Shown piece after piece: positions 11,950 to 24,450 of a stretch of 64,000 nucleotides of DNA. The notes under the pieces are model-generated. The model was not told the origin of the DNA, ran no database searches, and was given only the letters and a program-made list of their open reading frames with translations. The stretch is taken from NCBI GenBank assembly GCA_018881555.1, contig JACAXG010000123.1, forward strand, positions 155,354-219,353. The letters run 5' to 3'. Position 1 is the stretch's first letter; every line of letters starts with the position of its first letter. The translations under genes and the position numbers were made by a program. The DNA comes from Amblyornis subalaris (taxonomy: Eukaryota > Chordata > Aves > Passeriformes > Ptilonorhynchidae).

Positions 11950-14342
11950 GTCCAATACACAGGTCTTTTTCAAAACTCATTCTGGAAACTCAGAAAAACT
12001 TAGTCCCTGCAAACAGCATGTATATTGCAGCACTCTGTGTCACATGTGAGAAAGGGTTACTCAGAATATAAAGAGTTATACAGCAACAGGGGTAGATAAA
12101 CCTGTTTGGAAAATCTGGGTGATTTCCTAAAACACAAGTGAATTCTGGTCAATAACAGCCTTGAATACCATATTAGTTTCATGTTTATAACCTATGTTTC
12201 TCCAGATGATGTTTTTCTTATGTAGGATAGGCTAAATAACACTGATAATGCAACCCTTCTTAAGGTAGAAAAAAGTTATTCAAAAGCTGTTTATGAGACT
12301 GTAGATGGAATAACTCTCAAGCCCCTCATAATAGCCTAAAAATGTTGTTAGCACAAAGTAGCAAGTATATGAAGCAATTCCTAAATTAATTCCTTCAAAG
12401 TAGACACTTGTTTCCTTCATTTGTCCCTTAACTTTTGATCCCAGTGAAACAGTATCTGAAAGTAGTAGCTGGACAACCNTAGCAATTTTATGAAGCAGAT
12501 ATTTAAAATATGAAGTCTAAGTAGATAAACTATTGCTATTATCTATAGTTCAGACATCTATCAGGCTGTCAGAGCTTGCATTCAGTCATAGATCACGCAT
12601 AAGATTCACAGCAGGATGTGCCTGCTGACTGACAGATAAAAATATTAATATCTACATATTACGATGTGAATTAATACATAGCATTTTAGGTGATTCAGCA
12701 AACCATTAGTAGTAACATTTATTTTTTGCATGCTCTCATTTTCTGCATGCTTTCATTTTCATCTTGGATCTATATTGGGCATACTTCATTTGAAGGAAAT
12801 TATATATTTCCTCATTAACAGAATAATTAAGGACCACAAATATGTTTCTGTTTCTGGCAGAGATGATGTTTTGATTATGTATCCCAAAATAGACTGAAAG
12901 CATCTGGCTGGGAGTCCCAGTACTGTTGAAGTGAAAACAACAAGTTTTTAATGGATGGTTAAATAAAAGATACTTAAACTGCAAATCTGAGTCAGTTTAA
13001 AATATACCGGAGCACTACAGAATTGCCTGATTACCTGTTTCCCATATCAAATGGGCAGACTGTAAAGAATTCTAAAGTCAAAGAAGCATTACTAGATAAT
13101 ACTCTTTCCAGTAGAAACACAACACCGTGGTCCNATCTGTGCCATGGATTGACTGTCGTATTGCATTTTGACTGCTGAAAATGCACAAATGTAGACAAAG
13201 AGCCAGACGCATGAGCCTCACATCAACATATGAAGGCTTAAGAGTGACACAATTTTAAAAGCTTATCCACCCTTGATAAGGTTTTTGTGGTAGGATGCTC
13301 TTTAAAACTGGTAATATTAGCCATAACTGAACCAATCTGCCAGCAAACGGATCTATTGTAACATTTAAACTTTGGCAAAACAAGTCTGAGAGTTGATATT
13401 TCAAGGAGACCTATTCATGTGTTTAAAGCCCAATTCATGCTGCAGTGCAGTTTTTCACAATCTATGTTGCATATACAAGATCCAAATATTTACATCCTTA
13501 AGGGACACACACTTTCTGCAAGCTCATAGATATGCAATGACAAAGTAGCTGACCCATATGATGATGAGCAATACAACTAGTCACTATATACTGTAGAAGA
13601 CATAGTTTTCTGAAGATTCAGTCTTTTTTACAAAATCTGTCTTCAGAAGTGTTCTAAATATTCTGAAAGTACTGAAGTGATTTTATTCTCATTTTTCTTT
13701 GAACAGTTGGTTCCTGAAAATTAATCAAAAGGTTGGCTTTTAGCTTTGGCCTGTTAAAACTTCTATGATTAGAACATAATGTCAACACATGTGGCTGTCA
13801 GGAGAACAAACATATATAACATGATAATTTCTTCCCTCCCTGTAACTTCCCCCCTGATTCCAGGAGGCAGTGTGGCAAAATCTCCTTTTACCAAAATGCT
13901 GTGATAGAGCTTGAGAAACACATCGTTCATTAGCACTGGAAAGCTGCAGTTAGCTTGAGTAGAATGACACATATTTTACACACAAAATTACTTAACAATT
14001 GCTGGTTATGTTGTTTTACGTCCTTAAAAAAATTACATATGATATTGGATTTTTATACACGACACTCCTAAAGATATTAAAAAGAATTCTTTCAATATTT
14101 TACAGTTACATGAGACTGCTATGAAGTTTTATGCCACCTGCATAAAACTTAGCTTGAAAAAGAACTCTATCTTGGGCCAAGAAATATTGGTCTAATCTAC
14201 ACCAGAAAGACAGCAAACTACTGTCAGGATCAGAATTTTTGGGGGAGTGAAAGAAAAGGCTTAAAACTGCAAATTGCAGAATTAATACATAAAGTATCTC
14301 CTAGTTTAAATAGTGAAATTTCTATGCATATGTGAACCTCCT
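11950..14342. other. AT-rich unique DNA
   Basis: No exon, RNA gene or repeat-family match was recognised. Frames are at most about 80 codons, for example 12736-12984 on the reverse strand, and look accidental. Confidence 0.5.
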
Positions 14343-14409
14343 GAATAGAATATTTAAGGTTGGAAAAGACCTCTAAGATCTTCAAGTGCAGCCATCAACC
14401 TAGCACCAG
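14343..14409 (-). mobile_element. CR1 3' end, left part of a split copy
   Basis: The sequence GGTTGGAAAAGACCTCTAAG at about 14358 and the following tract are the 3' end of the CR1 subfamily also present at 39249, read on the reverse strand. The match stops after the CCTAGCACC block. The next bases expected from the subfamily reappear about 840 bases later, from 15246. The two pieces are therefore one CR1 copy interrupted by the LTR between them. Confidence 0.85.
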
Positions 14410-15245
14410 GTAGCAGGACACTCACCCGCCCTTGGAATGAATGTGGTCAAACAACTCAAATGCCCTATTTCACTAGCTATCAGTGGTGGGCTGAGAGGGT
14501 GTGTCATATGCTGATTTGGTGTTGAATTATGCTAAAACCAGTCTGGCTCATCAGCCTCAAATTAACTTCCTGATGGTGAGGCAAGATTTGGCAGATAAAC
14601 GGCTAAGCTGACCTGGAGACATACGACCGGCAGCCATATCACTTTACACTATAAAAGTCCAGTCCACTTTCATATGGTAGATGCTTCTAACATATTTCTT
14701 TTTGGATTGTGTGTATGAAGTTTCCTCCCTTGATGTGGGAACACCCCTCAAGGATACTCCTCGACATTGAGTAAAAGAGATCTGCCCACAAGCATTGGTA
14801 TGGGTGAGTCACATCAATTTTATCTTAATAATTGTTTCTTCTTGCTAGCTTTAATATAATTGCTTTGATATAATTGCTTCAATACAGTGCACTATACTAT
14901 ATTACACTATACTATTCTATACAATACTATACTATACTATATATTACTAGTAGTTTTAGCTTTTATACTGTGTAGTAAATAATTCTGATTAAGACCTTTT
15001 GTCTAATCATTTGTCATAAGAGATAATTCATTTTATGTAAATATATCTCATTTGCCTTCTTTAATCCTGCAGGACAAAATTACTTAAACTGTTGACAGTC
15101 TGAGGCTAAGATTGGATCCAGCCACCCTCAGGCTCCTCTCTGAGAAGGAGTTTAGAACACAAGGGGTCCTTTCTGCACCTCACGGCTCTACAGCAGGGCT
15201 TCTGTAATAAACTTTGTCCAACGCTCCCACTATCACCAGCAACAC
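14410..15245 (+). mobile_element. Endogenous-retrovirus LTR inserted into a CR1
   Basis: This block separates two adjacent pieces of one CR1. It has LTR promoter architecture on the forward strand: a TATAAAAG box at 14650 and an AATAAA signal at 15206-15211 about 25-30 bases before the right edge. A CTATA-rich stretch lies at 14891-14946, and the tract near 15100-15160 (CTGAGGCTAAGATTGGATCC and a CTCCTCTCTGAGAAGGAG block) is typical of avian LTRs. Exact ends are unclear: CACCAG occurs at 14404-14409 and again at 15234-15239 and may be the target-site duplication, but no clean TG...CA pair fits it. No viral coding sequence is present. It must be younger than the CR1 it interrupts. Confidence 0.75.
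14891..14946. repeat. Imperfect (ACTAT)n tract inside the LTR
   Basis: Units of ACTAT and ACTATATT repeat with interruptions across about 56 bases. The tract lies between the LTR's TATA box and polyadenylation signal, so length differences from related LTRs are expected here. Confidence 0.85.
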
Positions 15246-15460
15246 ACCACCACCATGTTTACCACTAAATCATGTCCTTAAGTGCCATATTCACACCGTT
15301 TTTTGAACAGTTCCAGGGATAGTGGCTCCACCACTTCCCTGGACAGTTACCTGAGGCTAACTTGCAATGCTTGAAAATCCTTTTGGTGACGAAATTTTTC
15401 CTAATATCTATCTAAACCTCTGCTGGTGTGACTCAAGGCCATTTCCTCTGATCCTGTACA
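15246..15460 (-). mobile_element. CR1, right part of the split copy
   Basis: It resumes with TTTACCACTAAATCATGTCC, as expected after the piece ending at 14409, and runs through the CR1 landmarks CCACTTCCCTGG, TTTTTCCTAATATC and TAAACCTCTGCTGG. Read on the reverse strand this encodes the remains of the ORF2 C-terminus, with frame damage. It ends at about 15460, where the 5' truncation point lies. Confidence 0.85.
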
Positions 15461-17980
15461 TAGGTACACACCCACTGCACTTTTGCCTACAAATGCTACA
15501 GGTATAGAACCAAAGTAGGGCTTTTCACTCACCTTGAGATGACCCAGCACAACTAATCCTCAAAACAATAAATAATTGCTGGTATCAGGTTTTTAATCCA
15601 GACCCACAAGCCTGCAGTAACTCAACTGAGAAATCCAAATTGAAATCCAAAATAATGTCAGTCACTGCTGATTTATTTCAATGAGGAAGAAACATTGAAA
15701 AAACAGTCCTGAAGGCAAAATTTGGAGTGTGCTCTTCTGTGGCCTGAAGCCAAAGAACTTCTTGTCACAAATGCTTGGGAAATAAAGCGAAAAATTTTAA
15801 GTAGGAAAAAATGCTGTTTATGAAACTGATTAAAGAAAAGGTTACTAGAAAGTTGGGTTTGGTAACAGAAACTCCATTTATCTAACAGTGCAACACAGCT
15901 TTGCACTAGGTGTGAGGCAATTTCAGATGACCTTTTTCAAAAATAATTAAGAAATGCTGGCTTCGCTTTGTGTCATATGCAAAATTAAAACCGAGATGGG
16001 GCTTCAACCTGTGAGACAAAAAAGAGCAACCATAAGAAAATAGTATAACATTCCAGTGATTTGTATTGGCTTGAATACTGAAGACAAACACAGTACTCTA
16101 CTCACCAGGATTTGAGTAAAGCAAGCTGTAAACAATGTTAGTGTTCTCTTTCCTTCAAAATAGAAGTTGACAAAACATACCAAAAGTTTAGGATTCTCAA
16201 ACATTTTACTGACTAATAATAATACAAAATTTTTAATAAGATTTTTCTCAATTGCATTATATATTTTTTTTCTTGGCCATATACCTCAGTTATGTTTCTC
16301 AGAGTGGGGCCTTTATTCTTGTTTTCTCCCCATGAAAAGAGAGAAAGATCTTCACCATTCACTTGCCTTCCAGAATTCAGGATGTAAGGAGAAAGTGGCA
16401 GCCAGGATTAGGCTACTGACAAAGCTCTGGGAGACATGACAAGAAAGCTTAAGGCTAATTTCCAAACAATTCTTTGGTTTGGGTCAGAGCACATAACAGT
16501 CTCCTCCAGGTGCCTGAAAACTGGATTTACAGTTTTTGCTCTGAATGATGCACCAACATACTCTCCCTGCTGCAAGGCAGCAAAAGGCGAGGCAGATAAA
16601 ATAGAAGCTGTATTTTGCAACAGTCCCCCAGTTTTATTCAGCATAGAATATAATGGAAACAAGTCTGGGGTACTGAAAAACTACAGTTCCTCAAAGTACT
16701 GCAAACCCTCAAGATTTCATCAAGTGTCACATTATTTGGTGGTGGGAAGGGTTGAGTTAAACCATTTAAAAACAAAACAAGAAATATATAATTCTTATTA
16801 TTTTACTTGTGGAGAAAAGTTTAAAAATGTGATCTCTGACGGCTCAAGAATATAAGGCAAAGAAAATATACCCTTTGAAGTTCATGGCATTTATAAAGAC
16901 TTGAGTCATGATTTTTGCATGCTTGAAGTTGACAGTAATTTATTTAGTTCAGCATAAGTATGAGAAATGGTAGAATAAATAGAATACATTTGTTTCACTG
17001 TTCTCATATACACTTTTAAAGGTATAATAAGTGGCAGACAGTCTTGCATTCTGTCTTTACATAGTAAAGACTTTTTTTCACTCAGAAAAAAAACCCTTTA
17101 ACCAAGTCCCCATCTGGAGAAGTAAGGGTGCAAATATGTATGTGTTTTAAAATCTGTATACCAAATAAAAAGTATTGTGATCTCACAAAGTGCTGCAACA
17201 CCATCATGGCGTTGGTCAAGGCTGAGTAGAGTCTCTGCCTCTTTTTAAACCAAGCTCTTTTTCATCAGTTGTCCCCAGCTCATGGAACAAGAAGAAACCT
17301 CCATGTCCTCAGGGGACCACAGCCCAAAGCACTGGATGAAAATGCAAGGTATCTCTGGGACTTGTCCTTTTCTCCTACTCCTCTAGGAATAGGTTGCCCT
17401 GCCCGACATACTCCCAGTCCACCAGTGACCCTGCAGCATTTTTCTGGGGAATAGATTGCTACCAATGGTGAGTGGAAGGGATAGGTGGATGTGAGGTGGG
17501 CCTTGCTTTGAACTTCTCTGCTTACATGAAAACTCCAGAAATTATATACCCATTCTAACTCAAGACGACATAGGGACAGTGTGTTGTAGATGATCCAGAG
17601 TGGAGGGAAGCAGTCAGCTCAACATACTAAAACAGCAGTCAGAACAAGTTCATAGCGTCAAACTAGGCAATGCATTTAGGGCTGCTTTACTGTCCATCTG
17701 TAAATAGTCCATTTACTTGCATCGTCTCCAGTCTTAGTCTTATTTCTGCAGATATTTGAGTCCTTGAATGGCTTTTGCTAAGGAAACTAGTAGTACCCCC
17801 TCTCAAAAAATGCACATTTACTGACCATGTTTTTTATAGAGGTGTTGCCAAGTTTTTCAGCTGATTTCACTTCTATCCATTAGGCAAAGTATTAGCCACA
17901 GTTAGTCCCCTGCCCAAATGGTCTTTATCCTTCTGGGGACAGAGAGAAGTTACAATTCCATCACTTATGGGACATTAAAC
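15461..17980. other. AT-rich unique DNA with a slightly GC-richer patch
   Basis: A 139-codon forward frame (16436-16855) starts in a weak context and has no recognised domain, so it is treated as chance. The patch at 17269-17465 is GC-richer than its surroundings and is open for 61 codons on both strands. No splice-flanked exon could be recognised. Confidence 0.45.
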
Positions 17981-18044
17981 ATTTATTTATTTATTTATTT
18001 GTTTGTTTGTTTGTTTATTTATTTATTTATTTATTTATTTGTTG
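17981..18044. repeat. Compound (TTTA)n(TTTG)n(TTTA)n microsatellite
   Basis: Sixteen tetranucleotide units occupy 64 bases. ATTT units are interrupted by a central run of four GTTT units and then resume, ending in a final GTTG. The mirror-like order suggests a point change copied by slippage in the middle of an older array. Confidence 0.97.
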
Positions 18045-21000
18045 TACTATAAATGGTCGCAGAACACCTGAAAGCTGCAGAATTAAAAGCAGTACAGTTT
18101 AAAAACAGTTCAAAGCCTACCTAGGTAACCTCACAAACATTTTTAATGGATGGGATTGTGATCAAAAAGGATAGAATTACACTCAAACACGAACCTGAAA
18201 AAGCCATGCCTATTTGTACAACTAGAGGTAACAAGTGCAGTTCCCTCAATTATATCCACATCCATACAAAATTTAAAAACTTGAGGCAGATATTTCTTAT
18301 TGAGCTGGGATCTTTGAGCAAAGAACTTAGTCATGTTGCCTGTAAAAAGTGCTTCTAATTCATTGTTCAAAATACTGGAGTGTGTCTCAGATTCTAAAGA
18401 AGAACCACTAGTTTAATTCAGAAAAAAGCCCTCATTTTCATGCACACAGAACCATATGATTCGGAATTTGTGAGAATCTGGGGGGTTTTTTGAAAACTAA
18501 GAAAATAAAAATTTTCACGAACTGCCATACTGGGATCTTTTCCACATAAAATGCAACATTTAGTAACCACTAACTTCTAAAATCAGCTCATAATCAAGGT
18601 ACTCTTGAGCCCTACCTATAACCTGCCACAAGGGCATCTCTATTACCACTTCAGCTCACATCACCCACACTCCCCCACACAAAGTGAATTTCCCAGTTGT
18701 TGCTGTTTATGATATTTTGGTTCACATTGCAGAGCAAACAAATTACAAAGAAGTAGATTCTTTTCAGATGAAATTAAACTGGAGGGTGCACTCCAGGAGC
18801 AAACCAAATGCTCTCCAACCACTAAGGGGCATTCAGTTCACAGGAAAAGGGCTAGGCTGGAGTAAGCCTACCCGTAAAATGTACTTGTGGGTTATCAGCA
18901 CAATGTCCTTCTGAAAATTTATGCTTATTGAGTTGTATCATCTATTAATGTGAAAATAAGCCTATGAACTACAAAGTCACTATGTGACTTGATGACAGTC
19001 CTCTAGACTCACTCCTGGCTGGAGAACTTTCCGGTACTCCAGACGTGATTATTATGAGATGGAACAAGTATATCCTGTGTTTGAAGAACTGGGGACATTA
19101 TGTTTGCACTTAACTAAATTATAGATAATAAATAGTTTTTAAGGGAAAAAAATCTCTTCAAATTCTAACAAAAAGAAGCTACATGAAATATCCCTTTCTG
19201 AGTAGAAAAATAGTATTCCCATGAGTACTTTTCATTGCAAATCAGTTAGAAGCTATCTGGAAGCAGATGTAACAGACACGTTTTCTTCTGTAGTAGGAAT
19301 CAAGGTGAGAATAGGGATATTTGTCAAATTCATTCACTAACAAAGTACAAATTGAGGAACTAAGAAAAACACAGCCCGCTTTTTTTTTATAAGACCTGTA
19401 AATATTTCTTGGTTTTCTTGTGTCCTCTGCTTTTGAGTCTTTAGGTAGCATTTGTTTAGCATTTTCAGCTTTTCCATGTTTACATGAAGCAAGACTCTTT
19501 ATTCAATCATTTATTCATTTTTAAATCACAGTGGATGTCATGTAATTAACCAGTTCAAGGAGCTGTAATTTTACAAAATGGAAACAAAAGTACAAATTCA
19601 AGTACAGTCAGTGAGTCTCATCCTACAGTACCAAAGAGCAGTCACATGCTGCAGCAGCCCAAAGCAGCTCAAGTGGAAATCTCTAAAACACGAGCTGGGT
19701 ATGTTGGCTCTTTGAAAACTTTACAACGTTCATTCATTTCATTCTAAAATGAAATTAGAACCTTATATGAGGTGTTTGTTATCAGGACATATTCTAAAAA
19801 AGGAACAAACTGACAGGTATCATAAAACAGAATACTGTAAACTAAACAGTATTTCACAGAATATGTGTATAATTTTAGTAAAGGTATGCAAAAGCAAATA
19901 TTCAGCAAATTATTACTTTGATGGCTCACTCATAACTTGAAAATAGGCAGCCTAGATCTGCACTTGACATCTCTATGCACAGCAGTAGAAATTCTAAAGG
20001 CTGTGTCATTTTCAGCTTTTTGCAAAGAGCAAGCACCAGCATTAAAAGCTACAGCCAGCCAAATTTAAGTGTTATAACAAATCATTGGTTTTGTTTTAAA
20101 TCACTTGATTCCAGAAACTGGTGCTTGATCTAACACAAATTGCAAGATCATAATATTCCCATGAACTAGGAAATCTCATCCTTCTTACACTCTGTTCAAC
20201 AAACTCCAGGGAACCCTGGAAACCAAATATTTCCTGGTTAATAGAAAGAAATATTTGTTCCATAAGCAGGAAATATGAGCTGAAGAAGGGGGCATTTCTG
20301 CAGGGTGTTCCAGCCATGAGTTGCACACCTAGCACCCCAGGATTGCAATTGCATCCTGAGTTGAGAGAGATTGGTCTTATAACTGAGCAAGAAATAAGGG
20401 GTTAACAAAAGACTGAAAAAACCTCAAAATAAAACCCTTTGAGAATAGGACTGTATAAAGAGAACTTCTAAGAGATCAATCACAAAAACAGTGTAAAGAG
20501 TGACTCTCCTTAAGAAAAAGTATTACGTTGGTTCAGCTACTTTAGAGCTACCAAAGTTTCAAAACTCACGGAATTTCAGAAGTGTTTCTTAAATTCTTTG
20601 AAATGCATCAACTTCACCTAAAAAGGAGAAGACTTCTCTGAGAAACTATGAGAAAGAAATTTCTTATGGCTTTGGATGTCAACCTATGCTCAATATAACA
20701 GTGGTTTGCATTCTTAAAAAGACCGTACAGGATATTTTTGGTGGCATAAGAAAAATCTTTTTAAAAGTTCTGGTAAACATGTTGAGTAATTGTTCAATGG
20801 TTAGGCAGTTATTGAAAGAGGTCAACCAGACTTAAAAGATTTAACTTTCCTGACAAGTGAATTTCTTGTTAAAATTGAATTCAATTTAAAATCTCTGAAA
20901 ATNACTGCTTAAGCTCGCCAGGATAATACAAGTGTTTTCAAAGTCTGATAAAGCAACTTCTAATGTTCTACTGTTTGAATCAGTAAGAAATCAAACTGCA

Positions 21001-24000
21001 CATCCCAGAGACAATCCATGCAAATATTGTGTCTTTTTCAGCTAAATTACTTTGTTACACTTTTCATTATGTATAGATCTCATCTTAAATTTCTAATTCC
21101 TACTCAAGAACTTTATACAGGCTTCCAATATGGCCTTTCAGTTTTTAAACTTCATTTTCTTGTAAAACTTTATGGCTTCATGTGGAACATATTAAATCTG
21201 CTGCCTATGTAGTCTGCAAATAATTTCTTATTGGTTTTTTAAATTGATATTTAAAAATAATAAATGAATAAAAAAGTTGTGAGTTCAGCATGTTTTATAC
21301 CCTAGCTATTGGGTTAATGAACTTCAGGGCAACTGCATCGGTCTTTTTTGGCTCCTGCTGCCAGGTCAAGCATGTTCTGCTCTCTCTTCCCCAGGAGCAC
21401 TGGGCACTTCTCCGTATCACAGCCAAGCTTGGAAAGGCCTTGTTTTGTTATTCTAAGTTTAGAATAAAGGCAAACCCCAGTAAAGCAGTTAGCCTGGAAC
21501 GAGCCTTGTGTATGTTTAAAAATACTGTTTGTTGACAAATCCCAAAATGAAATTGTTGCTATGTATCTTGGTCAAGTGGTGTTAAGAGGCACAAAACCCA
21601 GACAATTTGGTAAATCGTGTTCAGCTGCAAAAGAAAAGTTGTCATATGTGAATGATAAAGTGGTATTACCAGAAATATTATCATACTCTACTTTCAAGTG
21701 GAGAAAAGTAATTACTGACTTTGAAAATGGCAAGATGCAATGGTCTTTTAACATTTTGAAGATGTAGTGATGAGTGATGCAAAATTAGACCTGACCCAAT
21801 AGCAAACATTAAAATTACTAGAAAAAATAGCTTAAACTACCTATTAAAGAAGTAAATTAAAATAGATAACTTATAAAGTGGCTAAATAATATTAAAATGC
21901 AGAAGTATCAATATGCAAATCTTCAATTACAAGGATTACAGCTTGTTAGAAGTTTTGATATAAACCATTTTTACTCCCTCAGAAAGGCCAATGTAAAAAC
22001 TGTGTTTTCTATATATAAATGCCTCTCAAATTGAATTTCTGATTAGAAAGAAACATATGAAAAGGCCATGATATGTTTATGCAATGTCAGAAGCTCAAAG
22101 TTATTGTGCTTCTCTAAAATAGAAAAAGTGGATGGATCTGGGCTTCATAAGGTAGGTAAGTGCCCCTAGCCACAGGTGATGACAATTGCATGGATATATA
22201 TTCAAAGCTGCATGCTTTCCACAAAGAGCTGAACAGCAGCAAATGCCTGCCTCTAAACACAGTGGTTAAAACTCCATCCTGTGATGTGGAAGACCCTCTT
22301 CCAAATCATATGGAGTCAGCCTACCTTCACCAGCTTTTCCTTCAAAAACAGCCTGCCTCAGTCATTTTAATTTCTTTACTTAATGAGCTTAAGTTCTTAA
22401 ATAACTCCTTATGTAGAATAGAAAATTGATAAAAGATGTATAGGACAGCCTTAAGTATTTGATCCTTACTATAATGCATGTTTGCTGATAAATTCCCCAG
22501 GGTAAACTGTGAAACATTTGTTTAAAAATAGTCAGATTCAGAAAAGGATAACAGCAGGCTTTGTAAGAATTTAAGGNCCAGGAAAACCATGCATGCCTTT
22601 TGAAATCCTGACACATATTCAAGTACATTAGCAGCATGACATTAAAGACCCATGTATGACAGTACTGTCACCTTTAACATTTCCAAACATATATTTCAGA
22701 GATTTCCACAATTATTCACAAATGTCAGACGATGGGATTTCTCAAATGCTTTTCAATAATTAGCTGTTTTCATCCACCATCAGGAGAGGAGAATCAACTG
22801 CGTAATTACAAACAACTGTATAGCCCTTGGTCCTGTCACATGTATGCTTATTGATTATTCCACACATGTCATTTCAACGAAACCTGTTTCAGGAGGCTTC
22901 AATGTCCTGGACATCACTGTGCTTCTGTTAACAAAGCAGGAATTCTTGGAAATGCATTCAGTTCACGAATTCTGGAATGATACATATTGTCACCAGATGT
23001 CAACTACAAAGGTACAAATGGTGTAAAAGGTTTTGTAAATAAATTACAGGGTTATTCTAGAATTCAGGCCCTGCTTTATTCACTTAATATCATGTTTATC
23101 TCTTGAACATTTCTTTTATCTCATTCTCTAAATGGTAGATAATGAAAATATTGAACAAATATACGAAGGAAAGATAAATAATAAAAATTTCAGTTTCACA
23201 ACATACCATCTTACCGATCATTTCTAGGCAGTTTCCTCTCCTAATACTTGAAAATTTTTACTGTAAGTCTTTTCACTGAATATAGGCTTCAGTTTGCAGG
23301 GATGTGTTTGTAAACTGGCCACTGGAGAAAGACACTGGCAGGGTAAAAAGTTTGAAGAGAAAACACAGTGTTCTAGTGAGTAGCCCTGGGCTTAATTAAA
23401 AATATATTTAGAGCCTTGTTGGAAGCTATTGCAATCAAATATTTTTTGGAGCTTGCACAACAGGGATTCAGTTGTTCCAAAACAAATTGAGAGGCATTTC
23501 TTCGTGTTCAACACTCACCATATAAACATTGCATACAGTCAATATTTAACAGGAGCAATACACCTAACACTTGCCAAAGTCTCCATGTGCCAAAGTTAGG
23601 CCTTCAGAAAGGCCCATTTTTAGACATTAGTTCATCTGTATAATGATGGGAGTGGAGCAATCTTAACTTGGAACATTTAGTTTTCAAATTCAGCTACTTG
23701 GGTCATGGCTTGGAAGACACAATGCGCTACTGCAAATTTTCTGAGTAGAGACTTGCTTCAATTCTTCTCTTTCACTTCTAGAGAGAGCACTCATTACAAC
23801 CATTTTCGAAAGAAGCTGGGCAGGAGATGGTACCACAGAAACCCATCTGCTCATCAACCTTGCAAGTTGGTCACAGTTCCAACACAACACGGTTCATATC
23901 TTCAATATTAACCAGCCTGTTGCCTAAGCCAAGATTGTGTGGCATTTGGAAAGAAAATGTTTAAATGTGGTATTGCTGTCATTGTGATCATTTCAGATAA

Positions 24001-24450
24001 TAAAACAAATTTTTTATGGAAAGATAGCGTTTTTCATAGATTAGATGGCCTGCCCTCTGGTCTTTGGGCCTTTATGATTGTATATTTTCTATGTTTCTCT
24101 GTAATCACGAGTGAAACAGAGATTGTTTTTGTTTTTAAAGAAAGCTGAAATTCTCAAGAAATCAATATCTAAGGAAAAACATGACATTAAGTTTAAAAAT
24201 AAATAATTGATTTGCAGGGGTTTTAAGGTGAATTGTTTTGTTTGTTTTTTTTTCTTTGTGTACCTGCTTACATTTTGTTCCTCTTAATTTCTTCAGCTAC
24301 AAAACTCATGCACCATCTTGAAGTTTTCTCTCTCATTCCACAGCAACAGCAAGGACCAACCTTGAAATTAGAGCTGAGTTTGTTTTCCTGATTTAGTCCC
24401 TTGCAGGTGACCAGGTAGAGCTGGTGAATATGAATTAACTTCTTCATCAG
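18045..24450. other. 6.4 kb of AT-rich unique DNA
   Basis: No transposon signature, exon or RNA gene was recognised over this long interval. The longest frames are about 80-90 codons (22160-22429 forward, 22389-22637 reverse, 21290-21535 forward), with no recognisable domain. It could hold conserved non-coding elements, which cannot be judged from one sequence. Confidence 0.5.

Noticed and set aside
16436..16855. 139-codon forward frame
   Set aside because: It has no recognisable domain, no promoter or splice context, and a competing open frame on the other strand. Its length is within chance for 64 kb.
10345..18044. Tandem repeats considered as CRISPR-like arrays
   Set aside because: The units are 4-5 bases with no spacers. 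They are ordinary eukaryotic microsatellites in a vertebrate-type genome.
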